Below, piece after piece: positions 53,410-61,007 of a stretch of 64,000 nucleotides of DNA. The notes beneath the pieces were generated by a model. The model made no database searches. It was not told the DNA's origin and was given only the letters and a program-made list of their open reading frames with translations. Position 1 is the stretch's first letter. The number at the start of each line of letters is the position of its first letter. The position numbers were made by a program, and so were the translations under genes. The DNA comes from Campylobacterales bacterium (GTDB lineage: Bacteria > Campylobacterota > Campylobacteria > Campylobacterales > Sulfurimonadaceae): positions 30,801 through 94,800 of the forward strand of contig JAFGUB010000007.1 in the NCBI GenBank assembly GCA_016938735.1. Reading direction: 5' to 3'.

Positions 53410-54399
53410 TTACCCTTCAGATAGCATATTCATAATAAGCCTGATCACCGTATCTTTTTGCTGCGGTAGGCTTTTGGCAGTCATCAGTGCAAGTGCGACA
53501 AGGGCATTGTCGTTGAGTTTGAGTTCGCCGCCAAGCTTGAAACGTGCACGGTTTTTTTCCAGAAAGAGGATAAACAAAAATGCGCCGATGCGTTTGTTGC
53601 CGTCGTTGAAGGGGTGATCTTTGATAATGTAGTAAAGCAGGTTGGCGGCTTTCTCTTCCACACTCGGCAGCAGGTCTTCTCCGCCAAATGTTTGGTAGAT
53701 GTTGCGCACAATTCCCTCAAATTCGCCCGCTTTTTCGCGCCCGAAGAGTTCACTGGCTTCGCCTTTTGCAAGGAGTGACTTTTTAAGCTCCGCTATGGCG
53801 GTTTTGGCTTCATCGGTATCAAGAATAAATCTGGCTTCTGTGGCAAGTTGATAGCGGGGAAGCGTGTCTTCGTCATAGCCTTGCAGCAGCGACCAGGTGC
53901 GTGCGTAGTTGAGGATGATGTCAAGCATCCCTTTGGCTTCATCCGCTCCGATCTCGCTTTGATCGATGCTTGAGCGCAACAACGCTATTGTTTGGTTCAA
54001 TTCATCGAGTCCTTTTTCCCGTAGACGGTTTTGGTTGACGCTGTAGCCTTTGACCAGATGCTCTTTGAGAACACGGGTGGCCCAGATGCGGAATTGGGTA
54101 GCACGTTGCGAGTTCACGCGATAACCTAACGAAATGATCATGTCAAGATTGTAGAAATCGACCCAATATGTTTTACCGTCCGAAGCAGTTGTTGCATTTT
54201 TTGCAACAACTGCTTCTTGCGTCAATTCGCACTCTTTGAAAATATTGCTTATGTGCCTTGAAATAACTGATTTGTCGCGCTCAAATAAGTCACACAACTG
54301 CTTCTGACTAAGCCATACCGTATCATCATTGAGCGTTACATGTAAGCCTATGTCGCCGTTGTCACTTTGAAAGATCACCACGTTTTGCGCTTCGTTCAT
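53410..54399 (-). CDS. RhuM-Fic/DOC fusion protein
   Basis: A 329-residue fusion. The N-terminal RhuM-type part (about residues 1-115: ISRHISNIFKECEL, DFYNLDMIISLGYRVNS, ATQFRIWATRVLKEHLV) is a DNA-binding-like domain found in mobile islands. The C-terminal Fic/DOC domain has the full active-site motif HPFNDGNKRIGA, so AMP transfer or kinase activity is expected. ATG at 54399 follows AAAGG; in-frame extensions upstream look non-coding. One TTACATGTAA copy (54336) encodes Leu-His-Val near the start. It is the first gene of the accessory region. Confidence 0.88.
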   Translation of the reverse strand: MNEAQNVVIFQSDNGDIGLHVTLNDDTVWLSQKQLCDLFERDKSVISRHISNIFKECELTQEAVVAKNATTASDGKTYWVDFYNLDMIISLGYRVNSQRATQFRIWATRVLKEHLVKGYSVNQNRLREKGLDELNQTIALLRSSIDQSEIGADEAKGMLDIILNYARTWSLLQGYDEDTLPRYQLATEARFILDTDEAKTAIAELKKSLLAKGEASELFGREKAGEFEGIVRNIYQTFGGEDLLPSVEEKAANLLYYIIKDHPFNDGNKRIGAFLFILFLEKNRARFKLGGELKLNDNALVALALMTAKSLPQQKDTVIRLIMNMLSEG

Positions 54400-54546
54400 T
54401 GTCTGCCTTTGAATCATCTTTGTTTGATTATAGCGATCACAACTAAAAGTTGTTAAAAATATGTCAGATTGAAAAGCGGATACCAAACGCACATCTCATC
54501 TCCAATGCAAGACAACTATTGACCATGATGACCTGTACAATTATAG

Positions 54547-54873
54547 TTAAATGCCTGTAGCTATAATCTTGTAATTTATACTATCAAGCTCCAAAGCATC
54601 ATTTTGTTTGAGCCCAAAAATCATATCTGCATTTTCATCAAAATATTCATTTAGCTCTCTCAATTGTGAAAATAATTGATTAAAGCCCGCATCTTTGCTT
54701 TTATCAAATTCTATCAGTGCCCCTTTTGCACTTGATAGCGAATTTTTGAAAACTTCATCCAGATTCGTCATAAAATCAGCCACTTTGCAACTTCCTACTC
54801 TTCCTTCAATTTTACCCTCATGAGAAAGTATAATTTGATAATCGGCTAAGTCAACATTGATATCGTTTTCCAT
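54547..54873 (-). CDS. Hypothetical protein (108 aa)
   Basis: An acidic 108-residue protein (start MENDINVDLADYQI) with no recognised family. GGAG lies five bases before the ATG. It follows the broken phosphoesterase gene by 57 bases on the same strand, and both are AT-rich relative to the core genome, which suggests they were acquired together. Confidence 0.6.
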   Translation of the reverse strand: MENDINVDLADYQIILSHEGKIEGRVGSCKVADFMTNLDEVFKNSLSSAKGALIEFDKSKDAGFNQLFSQLRELNEYFDENADMIFGLKQNDALELDSINYKIIATGI

Positions 54874-54930
54874 TTAATCTCCATGAATTCAAAAATTTTA
54901 GCTGAGGGTGAAGACAGCTTTATGTCAAGT

Positions 54931-55539
54931 TTAAAACTTTTTATCGATTTGTATTACTGTATGATTAGGGATTTTTGATTTTTCATCGTATCCGCAGTTG
55001 TAGACAGTAGTCTGATGCACAATATCTTTTGTATATTTTGGAGAATGCATATGACCGCACAACACATAGGAAGGAGTAAAAAGTCTATTTTTTAATAGTC
55101 TGAAAAGTTCTTTATCCCCCCAGTCATCACCCGTTTTTTGATGGCGTGCTGTTTGTGTATTGGCCGGTGGCAGATGATACAAAATGACATCACACCCATT
55201 AAACTCGAAAAAATCCGGGGCTATGTACGGGACGCATCCAAACTTCACGTCATTTAATGTTGTGATGCTATTGTCGCTGTAAATATCAGGTATTTTTTAC
55301 AGCCAATCTTCATGTTCCAGCTCTTCAATATCATGATTACCGCTGCATACCAATAGGGGCTTTTTAAATCCCCTCATCCAAGAACTTACCCATGCTATCT
55401 GCTCATGCAAGCTCTCCGGTTTTCTCTCTTCCAAAAAATCTCCGGTGATACAAAAAACATCATAGTTTGATTCTTGCTGCTTAATCCATTCATACCAGTG
55501 CTTATTGAAGTGTAGGTCGGTCGTGTGAAGTATTTTCAT
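54931..55539 (-). pseudogene. Metallophosphoesterase interrupted by an in-frame TAA
   Basis: A calcineurin-like phosphoesterase of about 200 residues, broken by TAA at 55297-55299 in one continuous frame. Before the stop: HTTDLHFNKHWYEW (metal-site D-x-H), ITGDFLEE (GD) and CSGNHDIEEL (GNHD). After the stop, the same frame continues IPDIYSDNSITTLNDVKFG, then VILYHLPPAN and CGHMHSPKY, giving the last metal-ligand His residues. Thus every motif survives except for the single stop. ATG at 55248 could reinitiate. This is the second gene in the window with a lone ochre codon. Confidence 0.82.
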
Positions 55540-55638
55540 TTCAATCTTTAAAATCTTAGATGCAGATAGAGTATGATTTGATGCACCAGTATCTACATGC
55601 GCCTACCCATGCAAAAAAATCGCGTCATAACAAGCCAA

Positions 55639-55902
55639 TTAGTGTTCTTTGATGTAATCTCTAAGCCCCAAAGAGATACGGGGACTCTTCAGTTTTTTAA
55701 GTGCACTCGATTCAATTTGACGGACACGTTCACGCGTGATTCCGAGAATATCGGCAATCTCTTCAAGTGTAAAGTCTGACCCTTCGATCTTTAACTCGTC
55801 GAGCTTCTTGTTTACCAAATCGGCATCGCCTCCACATGAGAGTAATTCAAGTATTAAGGGATTGTCTTGATATTTCAGTAGTTTATTCGCTGCATTTTTC
55901 AT
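55639..55902 (-). CDS. Small HTH protein resembling sigma-70 region 4
   Basis: An 87-residue protein whose C-terminal half is a sigma-70 region 4 HTH (TLEEIADILGITRERVRQIESSALKKL), the part that reads -35 elements. Regions 1-3 are absent. The first 40 residues are helical. ATG at 55902 follows GGAGG; it lies inside the 3' end of the WYL gene (20-base overlap), so translation is probably coupled. It may be the DNA-binding partner of the WYL protein, or an anti-repressor or polymerase-binding regulator. Confidence 0.8.
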   Translation of the reverse strand: MKNAANKLLKYQDNPLILELLSCGGDADLVNKKLDELKIEGSDFTLEEIADILGITRERVRQIESSALKKLKSPRISLGLRDYIKEH

Positions 55903-56380
55903 AAGATTTTACCTCCGATAAATATTTTTCAAGCTGATCTTTAACGAATTTCTGCGTGTCGCAAGGTTCTAAAATCTCTACATCAGGAAACCAGCGAAGC
56001 ACCAACAGCAGTACTTCTTGATTGTTTGCGACATCAACCGTGTAGGTGTTTGGCCTGCCTGCAACCTCCGTTAGCCCTGTATGTATTCCAGCAGAATGAA
56101 GGCGAGCAAAGTGTCTGGCCGCAAATCTGTAGAGCTTAATGGTTACGGGAAAACATTTCTCATCGAACCAGATGCTTTGAGCACTAGATAAACGCTCTTC
56201 AATATTTTTAGCATCATTTACAACATGTTTATGAGCGTAATAGCATGCCCCTTTATGAGGAAGTTTTTCAACATTAAAAATATGTTTTATATTAAATTTT
56301 CTGAATTTATGATCAAATTTGTTTGGGCCCTTTGATACATGCGAAAATGTATAAAGATAATATTGAGTAGAAGTTAGTAA

Positions 56381-57482
56381 CTGACCTTACGCACCCTTCA
56401 ACCTCTGAAGCTCAGCAAAGGCGATCTGATTGGCCTTGATCAGTAGCTTTGCCCTTATGGCGAAATGGTTAAGACTGTGTTTGATCTTCAGACACTCCAG
56501 CTTAAACACTGCCATGATGGATAAGAAGATATGATTCATCTGCGTCGTGATGGTCTTAGTGGGGGACTTACCTACAGCAGCATTGGACTTGAGTGACTTG
56601 TGATACTCCTCAACTTTCCATCGTTTCTGATAGATCGTTGCGACATGGTTACCGTCAAGTGATGTATCAGAGCAGATCAGATCAAGTGTGCCGCTGCTTC
56701 CGTCTTTGTTCGTAAAGATTCGGCGCACCAAAAGTACTTCTCTATCATAGCCCTTAAGGTAGCCGCGCAGGGCTTGCTTGTCTTTTAGCTCCAATGCATC
56801 TACTCGGTGGAACTGACCTTGATGTTTGGCTTCCAATGAAGGAGCGAAATAGCGATTAGACTTAACTGCTGTGATGAACTCTTTTTTGCGTTTGACAATG
56901 TATTCAAAGTTCTCCGTATCGGCAAACCAACTGTCCATCAGCACAAAACGAAAGGGAATTTGATTGTTCAGTGCTGTTTGCAGCATAGCGCGCATAAGCT
57001 CATTTTTGGTGACCCAAGCTTTGCGTTTTTGCTCTTTCGAATCCAGCTCACAATAGGCGTGTTTGTGAATCACCTCAAACCCGATAGGAATCGAAACATC
57101 ATTGCTGTGGTACACCATATTCAAAAGATTGACCCCTTTGACGTTTCTACCCTTGGTGTGGTCAAAATGCCAACAGACAATATCATTCTCGTCTGTCCAC
57201 TGCTTCTCAAGAACCGTGTCATCAAAGATGATGCACGCATCATCGCTCTGCACTTCGCGCACCACAGGTTTAACCTGTTTCCACAAATGCTTGCTATCAA
57301 AAAGAGCCCCTGAGAGATAGCGTGTGATCTGATCATGACTCACCTCTGCGTCGGTCATTTCTGAAAGTCCTGTGGCGGTCGCCAATCCACGGTTGCTGAT
57401 CAAATAGTCTGTGTAGAGTTCGAGATAATCTTTTGCCATGCGCTAGGTTAAGCAATTTGTGTGCCTTGGTGCGTAAGGTCAG
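56381..57482 (-). mobile_element. Complete insertion sequence (1,102 bp) with 15-bp perfect terminal inverted repeats
   Basis: CTGACCTTACGCACC at 56381-56395 is repeated in inverted orientation at 57468-57482, exact over 15 bases. TTAGTAA occurs directly outside both ends (56374-56380 and 57483-57489), a 7-bp target duplication. One intact transposase gene fills the element. Intact ends, duplication and gene indicate recent insertion. Confidence 0.92.
56387..57439 (-). CDS. DDE transposase (IS4/IS701-like)
   Basis: The 350-residue transposase of the element. Asp residues are visible in IIFDDTVLEK and VLMDSWFADTENF, and the Glu in YQKRWKVEEYHKSLKSN, which matches the Y-(2)-R-(3)-E-(6)-K signature of IS4-type transposases. 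The N-terminal region (about residues 1-60) is helical and likely binds the inverted repeats. The family cannot be fixed: the proteins look IS701/IS4-like, while the 7-bp duplication is not typical of IS701. The frame is intact, so the element may still move. Confidence 0.88.
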   Translation of the reverse strand: MAKDYLELYTDYLISNRGLATATGLSEMTDAEVSHDQITRYLSGALFDSKHLWKQVKPVVREVQSDDACIIFDDTVLEKQWTDENDIVCWHFDHTKGRNVKGVNLLNMVYHSNDVSIPIGFEVIHKHAYCELDSKEQKRKAWVTKNELMRAMLQTALNNQIPFRFVLMDSWFADTENFEYIVKRKKEFITAVKSNRYFAPSLEAKHQGQFHRVDALELKDKQALRGYLKGYDREVLLVRRIFTNKDGSSGTLDLICSDTSLDGNHVATIYQKRWKVEEYHKSLKSNAAVGKSPTKTITTQMNHIFLSIMAVFKLECLKIKHSLNHFAIRAKLLIKANQIAFAELQRLKGA

Positions 57483-57798
57483 TTAGTAAGATAGTGATCG
57501 GGTAGGTATTTTTTACCGTAAACCAACTCATTGCAGGATCATTCTCTTTGTAGTAGCTAAATGAGATGCATTCTCCTTGAGAAGGGCTTTTTTGCTCAAG
57601 TACATCGTTGAGTATCTGTGCATTTTTAGCTGTAATTTCTTTCAATTCTTTAAGCACCTCATAATCTATTGCATCAATCGGGGTAAATTTATGAAAATCA
57701 CTGATTTCATACAGACTCTTAATACTCATTATTTTCCTTTTTCGTGTTTTATATAATTTTTAAATAGCAACTGAGCATTCCATCTTGCGAACATCTAA

Positions 57799-59958
57799 TC
57801 AGCTGCCGTAGATAAATTTGATGATGCCATCAACCACTGTAGCTCTTCTCTTTTCTGCATCGGAGCGTTCGAACGATACTGGATAGTCCGAGAGAATCTC
57901 TTGCAAAATCCTAAACTTACTGCGGCTGTAGCCTTTGCGCTTCTCTGTAAAGGTACTGTTGCTCACCGAACGGTTGATACTGCGCTCTAAAATAACCAAA
58001 TTGCCTAGCGCATTGAGTTCGTCTCCCCAAGCTGCCCGTATCTGCGCTCGATTGGTGCGGTCATCATCATTGCGCGGCTGGATATGTTCAATGTCTATTT
58101 CGGCATCAAAGATGAGTCGATCGATATCCGAAGGGCTAGAGCTGATTTTTAGCTGGGTGATGGCCGCACTAAGAAGACATAGGGTATTTTTGCGCTTCTC
58201 ATTATCAAATACAGGCCTATGAATTTTGGCGCTAAATGCAACTTTGAGCGTGTTGCGTTTTTGATCCATCTGCTCTTTACATGTAAGCACATCTTTTTTG
58301 CTCAGCAATTCCGCATAACGTTTAAGCAGGTCAAACATCTCATTAACTTGCTTATCGTAGATCACAGTATAAATGAGTGCGATTGCACCGAATTTGGCAA
58401 TCAATGCATCATATTCTGCTTCATCCAATATCCCTGTGTCGACCATGCCGACCAAAGCAAGTTTCCAATATTTGGTATAGCGCGAACGCCAAACCAAACG
58501 TGTCCAGATGATAGAGACCGCATTGAGCTTGGAACGCCCCCTATGCCATGCGATCATTAACGAAACACAGTGCGAGAGTGTTTCAATATCCAATATGACC
58601 TTTTTAGCTTTAGCGCTAAAGCCGTCCCACTGTTTGACACCCAAAAGCAGATCAAGCAAGCGGTCAAAGAAGGTGCCTGCATCCATCTTCAAGAGCGATG
58701 CGGCAAGGTCGTATCGTCCGATAATATAGAGCTGGTAGAGTTCCAACGCTTGGGTTATCGTCAGTTTCGAGTGCTTCTGTTCGATATTAAAGCTTTTGAT
58801 CTGCTCATACAGTTCGTCGATTCGGTTAAATAGCTTATGATTGTCACCATCGGGACTTAAGTACTCATAAAAACGGATTTTAAAGAGATCTGTATGACTG
58901 AGATCCAACCCCGCCGTATTAATCGCATTAAAGATTTGAAGGGTTTTTGAGAGTCCGGCATGAGTGATAATGACCACAAAATAGAGATCACTCAAGATAT
59001 AGCGCACGAAACGCTCCATATCAAGGCTCACAAGCTCCTCTTCTTGGCAGTATTCTCCCGCTTCAAAAAAGCGTTTGATGATCATGTAAGCCCGAATATA
59101 AGGGTTGGTCGCGCTCTCATGCACAGGGCACGCGAGCGCGGCATGCAGCTCTGCGGAGCTAATGCCCCGATTGACATTCGTCTCGAGCCAATCAAAGGAA
59201 AGTTCACCCAACAGCGCAGATTGGTTGCGGTAGAGATCATGTAACACTTTGAGCAAAAGCGTCAGTGTGCTGAGCCGCTGCTGTCCGTCGATAATGTCGT
59301 GACGGCGTCCTTCATTTTCTATGGCTACAGCTTTGGAGAGCTGCATCGTACCGATAAACATCGGTTCGCTCTCGCTGCGGCAATCACTCCCCCAAAAGGA
59401 GCGCATCAGATCATTAAGCAGCTTTTTGATTTGAGACTCTCCCCACGAATAGGGGCGCTGATAGATTGGCACGACATAGCGCACATTTGGCTGCAGCATG
59501 ATCGATTCCGGATTTTTTCCATTAAAACCCAGTGACCAAGAGTAGGCTTCAATCTGAAATGAATTATCTTGCAAGTACTCTTCGTAAAGCTGTTTGATTC
59601 GACCCGCATGTGTGTCGATCTTATGAAAGACTCCGATGCGCGTCGAGAAGACATCGTCCGCCTCCAAAAAAATCATTTCTACCCTAATCGCGATTGTTGA
59701 AGGACGGTAAAAATCCCCTTGATCGGCCTTGTCAAGTTCAAAAGCCGTAATTGCCGTGGGTTTTCCTATAGCTTTGGCAATAGCAACGATTTTTTTGCCA
59801 TCGCTCACGGCGATGAGATCTCCGATCTGCACATCACTTTGGATGCGCTCTTGCTCTTTTCCGGCAAACACGATGCCGTAACGTTTAAAAACTTCCAAAA
59901 CACTTGAGGCTTTGGTTCCTGTGGTACTCCAACGTGATGCTATTTTCCAGACGGTCAT
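57799..59958 (-). CDS. PUA/EVE-like-DUF262-DUF1524 (HNH) nuclease, type IV restriction-like
   Basis: A 719-residue protein with three parts. Residues 1-140 (WKIASRWSTTGTKASS, FKRYGIVFAGK, VQIGDLIAVSDG) look like a PUA/EVE-type fold, which reads modified bases. Then a DUF262 (GmrS/ParB-like nucleotide-binding) domain with VPIYQRPYSWGES and IDGQQRLSTLTLLLK (residues 223-237). The C-terminus is a DUF1524 HNH nuclease with IEHIQPRN and NALGNLVILERSINRSVSN. GmrSD, BrxU and SspE proteins with DUF262 plus DUF1524 cut modified phage DNA. The added reader domain suggests recognition of a DNA modification. AAGGAG precedes the ATG. It is 14 bases downstream of the Sir2 gene. Confidence 0.85.
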   Translation of the reverse strand: MTVWKIASRWSTTGTKASSVLEVFKRYGIVFAGKEQERIQSDVQIGDLIAVSDGKKIVAIAKAIGKPTAITAFELDKADQGDFYRPSTIAIRVEMIFLEADDVFSTRIGVFHKIDTHAGRIKQLYEEYLQDNSFQIEAYSWSLGFNGKNPESIMLQPNVRYVVPIYQRPYSWGESQIKKLLNDLMRSFWGSDCRSESEPMFIGTMQLSKAVAIENEGRRHDIIDGQQRLSTLTLLLKVLHDLYRNQSALLGELSFDWLETNVNRGISSAELHAALACPVHESATNPYIRAYMIIKRFFEAGEYCQEEELVSLDMERFVRYILSDLYFVVIITHAGLSKTLQIFNAINTAGLDLSHTDLFKIRFYEYLSPDGDNHKLFNRIDELYEQIKSFNIEQKHSKLTITQALELYQLYIIGRYDLAASLLKMDAGTFFDRLLDLLLGVKQWDGFSAKAKKVILDIETLSHCVSLMIAWHRGRSKLNAVSIIWTRLVWRSRYTKYWKLALVGMVDTGILDEAEYDALIAKFGAIALIYTVIYDKQVNEMFDLLKRYAELLSKKDVLTCKEQMDQKRNTLKVAFSAKIHRPVFDNEKRKNTLCLLSAAITQLKISSSPSDIDRLIFDAEIDIEHIQPRNDDDRTNRAQIRAAWGDELNALGNLVILERSINRSVSNSTFTEKRKGYSRSKFRILQEILSDYPVSFERSDAEKRRATVVDGIIKFIYGS

Positions 59959-59972
59959 TAAAACTCCTTGAT

Positions 59973-60827
59973 TTATCTATTGGATTGCTCTAGAAATTGT
60001 GCTGTATGCGACACATCGCGTCGCAGCAGCTGCCTCAGCCCCTCAAGTGCCCCCACTGCAAGCCAATAAGCACCCTGTGGCACCTGAGCGTCTGAAGGGT
60101 TGATGTGTATAAGCGTGGCGCCACGTGTTTTAGCCAAACGCTCCCCAAGGTCGCGCATGGTGGGAATAGCGGTGCCGGCGCCCAGTTCGATGATTACCAA
60201 AGAGGAAGAACCAAGGGTACCCAGCCACGTTATAAAGCGTTCATGCTGTGCATCGCTGCGCTCTCCTTGCCAAAACCAATCTCCAAACATCAAGATGTTG
60301 GGTCTGGCGATAGCCTTACATGTAGGGCACGTCGGTAGTGGTGCAAGCGCCTTGAATTGCTCCATATCGACATGAACCTCTGTTGTATCGGCACTATAGA
60401 TCCCTTCGCAATGGGGTTTACTACACTGCATATGGTGAATCGAGCCGTGTGCCTCCCAGATACGCGTCTCATTAAAGCCAGCTTTTTGAAACTGTCCATC
60501 GACATTCGAGGTAGCTACGAAATAGCCCTTCGGTTTGCTTGAGCCAAGTTCAAGCAGCCACCTGAATCCTTCATGCGGAACGGTTTGGCGGTAAAGATTG
60601 AGACGATGACCGTAAAATGCCCAAGCGAGCTGTGGATCTTTGATAAACCAATCGGGATTGGCCAGATCGATAAACGAGAGACCAAGCATGCGTGCCTGCG
60701 GATACGCATTCCAAAACCCATCATTACCACGAAAATCAGGCAGACCGCTATCGACACCCATGCCTGCTCCGGCAGTGATCAGCAGGGCGTCGGCGTCTTG
60801 GATGATTCGTTTTAAAAGGTCGTTCAT
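59973..60827 (-). CDS. Sir2-family NAD-dependent deacylase
   Basis: A 284-residue sirtuin. NAD-binding motifs ITAGAGMGVDSGLPDFRG and TSNVDGQFQKAGF, the catalytic His in WEAHGSIHHMQC, and a zinc site with Cys in CSKPHC and CPTC are visible; NILMFGDWFW and ELGAGTAIPTMR complete the fold. ATG at 60827 starts directly before the NAD motif; an in-frame extension to 60932 is possible. Sir2 domains in defence systems can deplete NAD, but this one has the zinc site of a true deacylase. A TTACATGTAA copy (60989) lies in the 180-base gap to the ATPase gene. Confidence 0.88.
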   Translation of the reverse strand: MNDLLKRIIQDADALLITAGAGMGVDSGLPDFRGNDGFWNAYPQARMLGLSFIDLANPDWFIKDPQLAWAFYGHRLNLYRQTVPHEGFRWLLELGSSKPKGYFVATSNVDGQFQKAGFNETRIWEAHGSIHHMQCSKPHCEGIYSADTTEVHVDMEQFKALAPLPTCPTCKAIARPNILMFGDWFWQGERSDAQHERFITWLGTLGSSSLVIIELGAGTAIPTMRDLGERLAKTRGATLIHINPSDAQVPQGAYWLAVGALEGLRQLLRRDVSHTAQFLEQSNR

Positions 60828-61007
60828 GCGCTCTTGCTGCCTTTTGAGAATGTAAATTATTGATCCGACACTTTGGCGAAACGCATCCACAAAACCAAAG
60901 AACTTTAGCATCGCGTCACTTAAAATCAACAAGCGTGGAGAAAATTGAACAATACCATTGGCTCATAAGGATCCTTTGTAAAATTTTGTTACATGTAAGC
61001 AGCTGCG

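Larger units (their letters stand above)
55883..57729 (-). pseudogene. WYL-domain regulator split by an insertion sequence
   Basis: The N-terminal part starts at ATG 57729 (AAAGG upstream; MSIKSLYEISDFHKFTPID) and reads KNTYPITILL up to the IS edge at 57483. The C-terminal part resumes at 56380 as TSTQYYLYTFSHVSKG and runs to a stop at 55883. Joining the flanks with one copy of the 7-bp duplication gives an uninterrupted frame of about 250 residues. The C-terminal stretch EVLLLVLRWFPDVEILEP is typical of the WYL C-terminal (WCX) extension. No HTH precedes the WYL part. WYL proteins commonly repress defence operons by sensing nucleic acids or nucleotides. Loss of this gene might deregulate the operon next to it. 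Confidence 0.85.
251..60998. repeat. Iterated palindrome TTACATGTAA (23 perfect copies)
   Basis: A perfect 10-bp palindrome recurs across the window. Perfect copies start at 251, 1207, 7180, 8326, 9706, 12388, 12782, 14689, 15123, 16972, 17567, 21376, 33433, 35906, 39037, 42096, 42180, 42827, 44342, 48092, 54336, 58277 and 60989. Single-mismatch copies, mostly changed at one outer base, start near 5085, 5897, 21294, 22103, 22336, 24694, 25696, 27255, 27774, 30435, 34650, 44192, 45264, 45992, 47086, 47687, 52775 and 60316. Most lie inside coding sequence and read as Leu-His-Val or Thr-Cys-Lys/Asn; a few lie between genes, where the trailing TAAGG can double as a ribosome-binding site (yggS, the gene at 48112). 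Several copies extend outward, for example GCCTTACATGTAAGGC at 12779. It behaves like a genome-wide iterated word, such as cyanobacterial HIP1 or an uptake signal, rather than a local operator; the function is unknown. Confidence 0.9.

Noticed and set aside
60922..60972. 16-codon frame with AAAGGATCC upstream in the Sir2-ATPase gap
   Set aside because: Looks like a leader peptide by position, but has no codon or structural signal of attenuation; left out.
251..60998. TTACATGTAA as an operator of one regulon
   Set aside because: Most copies lie deep inside coding regions of unrelated genes; a regulon operator would favour promoters.
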